The notes under the pieces: model-generated
The model's input: only the letters and a program-made list of their open reading frames with translations
What the model was told of the DNA's origin: nothing
Databases searched by the model: none
Position numbers and translations under genes: made by a program
Part shown: positions 20,759 to 22,073 of the stretch, piece after piece
Layout of the letters: each line of letters begins with the position of its first letter
Numbering within the stretch: the first letter of the stretch is position 1
Assembly (NCBI GenBank): GCA_030598065.1
Contig: JAUVQR010000005.1
Location: 1-22,073, forward strand
Origin: Planctomycetota bacterium
GTDB lineage: Bacteria; Planctomycetota; Brocadiia; Brocadiales; Bathyanammoxibiaceae
DNA: 22,073 nucleotides
Direction: 5' to 3'

Positions 20759-22073
20759 TTATCTCCCGTCTCTTAATATCATATTTGCTACCCGCCAACC
20801 GGAAGACACAACCGCACACACTCCCGGCCCGGGGTTGGTCCAATGCCCCGCGAGGTAGAGGTTCTCTACCGGGGTCTTGTTAGCGGTCCTGCCCGGACCC
20901 GTCTGCCCTAACGTGACGGCCCATCCGTAGGCAGCGCCCTTCGCATTCAGCGTATAACGCTCAAGCGTCTTGGGCGTCGCCGCGTCCACCACCTCGATGT
21001 GCTTCTCAAGATTGGGCACAAAACCCTCAAGGTAGCGTATTGTACCCTTCGTAAGTCTATCTTTCAAGTCTTTCCAGTTCTCAATCTCGTCGTATTTTTC
21101 CTCTATAGTGGCCACCACGGTTATCTCCTGCCGGCCTTTTGTCGCAAGCGACTGGTCCACCATGGTAGGCGCCGATATGTACTTCCACTGATGGTTCGGG
21201 CTATGATAAAAGCCTCTCTTAAAATTACTTAGGTTAATTTCCGGGTCAAGCCCCAAATACAGTAGAAAATATGATGGACTTTCCTTCATCCCCCTCATCC
21301 TGTCCATAAACGCGGGGTCAACCTGTTCTTTATCCTTTATCAGTTTAAAAAAAGTCTGTCTGGCGTCAATGTTTGATATTACGTATTCCGCGCCGATATC
21401 GCCGCCCTCATCCAGTCTCACGCCTGCCACCCTGTTGCCCTTGAGAAACATCTCTTCCACCCTGGAAGACAGCAGCAGGTCGCCGCCGGAATCCCTGAGT
21501 TTTTTGGCAAATGCGTCGGCAAAGCCTTGCGTGCCCCCCCTCGGATACCATGCGCCGTCTCTGAGATAGTTCACCAGCATCTGGCACATGCCTATGCTAG
21601 AGACCTCGTGGGCCGGCGAGCCAAGATAACCCCACTGTCCCGCCAGCGTCGCCTTCAGTTCCGGATCGTCGAAGAAGCCGTCCAGCATGGCGCCGTATGT
21701 TTTTTCCCTATACCTCTCAAGGGTGGGGCTACGCTCCGATTCATTTATTATCGCCCTGTAGAGTTTTACGAGCTCGCCGAAGAACCCGGATATGTTCTCC
21801 TTCTCTGCGGGATATCTCTTCTGCAGGGACGACTGATAGTCGTCAATGTCGGCCGGAATCTCTACAGAGAACGAGGGGAATATGAGGTTGTCCATCGGGT
21901 CCAGCCTGAAAAAATCCAATTCTATTTCCAGCTCTTTCAGGCATCTGTCCACGATGCTGTACTTGCCGCAGCCGCCTATATGGTGCACGGCGGCATCGAA
22001 GAGGAATCCCCCGCGTTTGAATGAAGTGCAATAGCCCCCGGGGATATTGTGCTGCTCTACGACCAGCGTCCTC
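20759..22073 (-). CDS. Phytoene desaturase-like FAD-dependent oxidoreductase (partial, 5' end missing)
   Basis: The frame runs open to the window edge; the GTG inside it near 21988 is not the start, because the codons before it read RTLVVEQHNIPGG-YCTSFKRGGFLFDAA, the typical segment after the first FAD-binding strand of CrtI/CrtISO-type enzymes. So perhaps the first 30-40 residues are missing. It continues with HHIGG, a long substrate domain, EYVISNIDARQTFFKLI in the middle, and the C-terminal NLYLAGHWTNPGPGVCAVVSSGWRVANMIL that contacts FAD. Such enzymes desaturate or isomerise long polyunsaturated chains at the membrane. No carotenoid genes are nearby. In anammox genomes CrtI-like genes lie beside radical SAM and fatty-acid genes and were proposed to act in ladderane synthesis. 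Its stop is four bases from the radical SAM start. Confidence 0.9.
   Translation of the reverse strand, partial: RTLVVEQHNIPGGYCTSFKRGGFLFDAAVHHIGGCGKYSIVDRCLKELEIELDFFRLDPMDNLIFPSFSVEIPADIDDYQSSLQKRYPAEKENISGFFGELVKLYRAIINESERSPTLERYREKTYGAMLDGFFDDPELKATLAGQWGYLGSPAHEVSSIGMCQMLVNYLRDGAWYPRGGTQGFADAFAKKLRDSGGDLLLSSRVEEMFLKGNRVAGVRLDEGGDIGAEYVISNIDARQTFFKLIKDKEQVDPAFMDRMRGMKESPSYFLLYLGLDPEINLSNFKRGFYHSPNHQWKYISAPTMVDQSLATKGRQEITVVATIEEKYDEIENWKDLKDRLTKGTIRYLEGFVPNLEKHIEVVDAATPKTLERYTLNAKGAAYGWAVTLGQTGPGRTANKTPVENLYLAGHWTNPGPGVCAVVSSGWRVANMILRDGR

Overview
The window looks like chromosomal DNA of an uncultured planctomycete related to the anammox lineage (Brocadiales). This is inferred from gene content, not from a marker gene. 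The right-hand half carries the kind of genes proposed for ladderane lipid synthesis: a phytoene-desaturase-like oxidoreductase, B12-binding radical SAM enzymes, paired ketoacyl synthases, FabG and AcpS. The DNA is rather G+C-rich by eye, makes heavy use of the ATA isoleucine codon, and has several promoters close to the sigma-70 consensus. No rRNA, tRNA, CRISPR array or insertion sequence was seen.

Left part (1-8130), mostly minus strand. One probable operon reads argD-argF-rph-rdgB (3949 down to 271) from a promoter at 3991-4019. It makes two arginine enzymes, RNase PH and the house-cleaning nucleotide pyrophosphatase. A second operon reads argB-mlaE-mlaF-mlaD (8051 down to 4606) from a promoter at 8082-8110, with an ATGA overlap between argB and mlaE. 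It joins acetylglutamate kinase to an MCE-type lipid transporter. A small lipoprotein gene (4120-4593, plus) sits between the two operons and converges on mlaD.

Middle (8130-10340). An orphan membrane-anchored protein (8230-8715, plus) has tandem promoters. A MATE transporter (8880-10229, minus) converges on it. The 160 bases between them are filled with palindromic repeats.

Right part (10240-22073), the most interesting region. A strong promoter at 10314-10342 precedes acpS, a B12-binding radical SAM protein, a complete ketosynthase (KS-alpha), an overlapping second ketosynthase that has lost Cys-His-His (KS-beta or chain-length-factor-like), an Old-Yellow-Enzyme/dienoyl-CoA reductase, FabG, and a muconolactone-isomerase-like alpha/beta-barrel protein. 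A frameshifted gene for a secreted zinc-ribbon protein follows. After a 400-base intergenic region full of repeats and containing a clear terminator, a second radical SAM paralog and a phytoene-desaturase-like gene (cut by the window end) run on the minus strand. Together these look like a type II, polyketide-style fatty-acid assembly line with radical and desaturase tailoring enzymes. The set is incomplete here: no acyl carrier protein, dehydratase or acyltransferase was found, so those must lie elsewhere.
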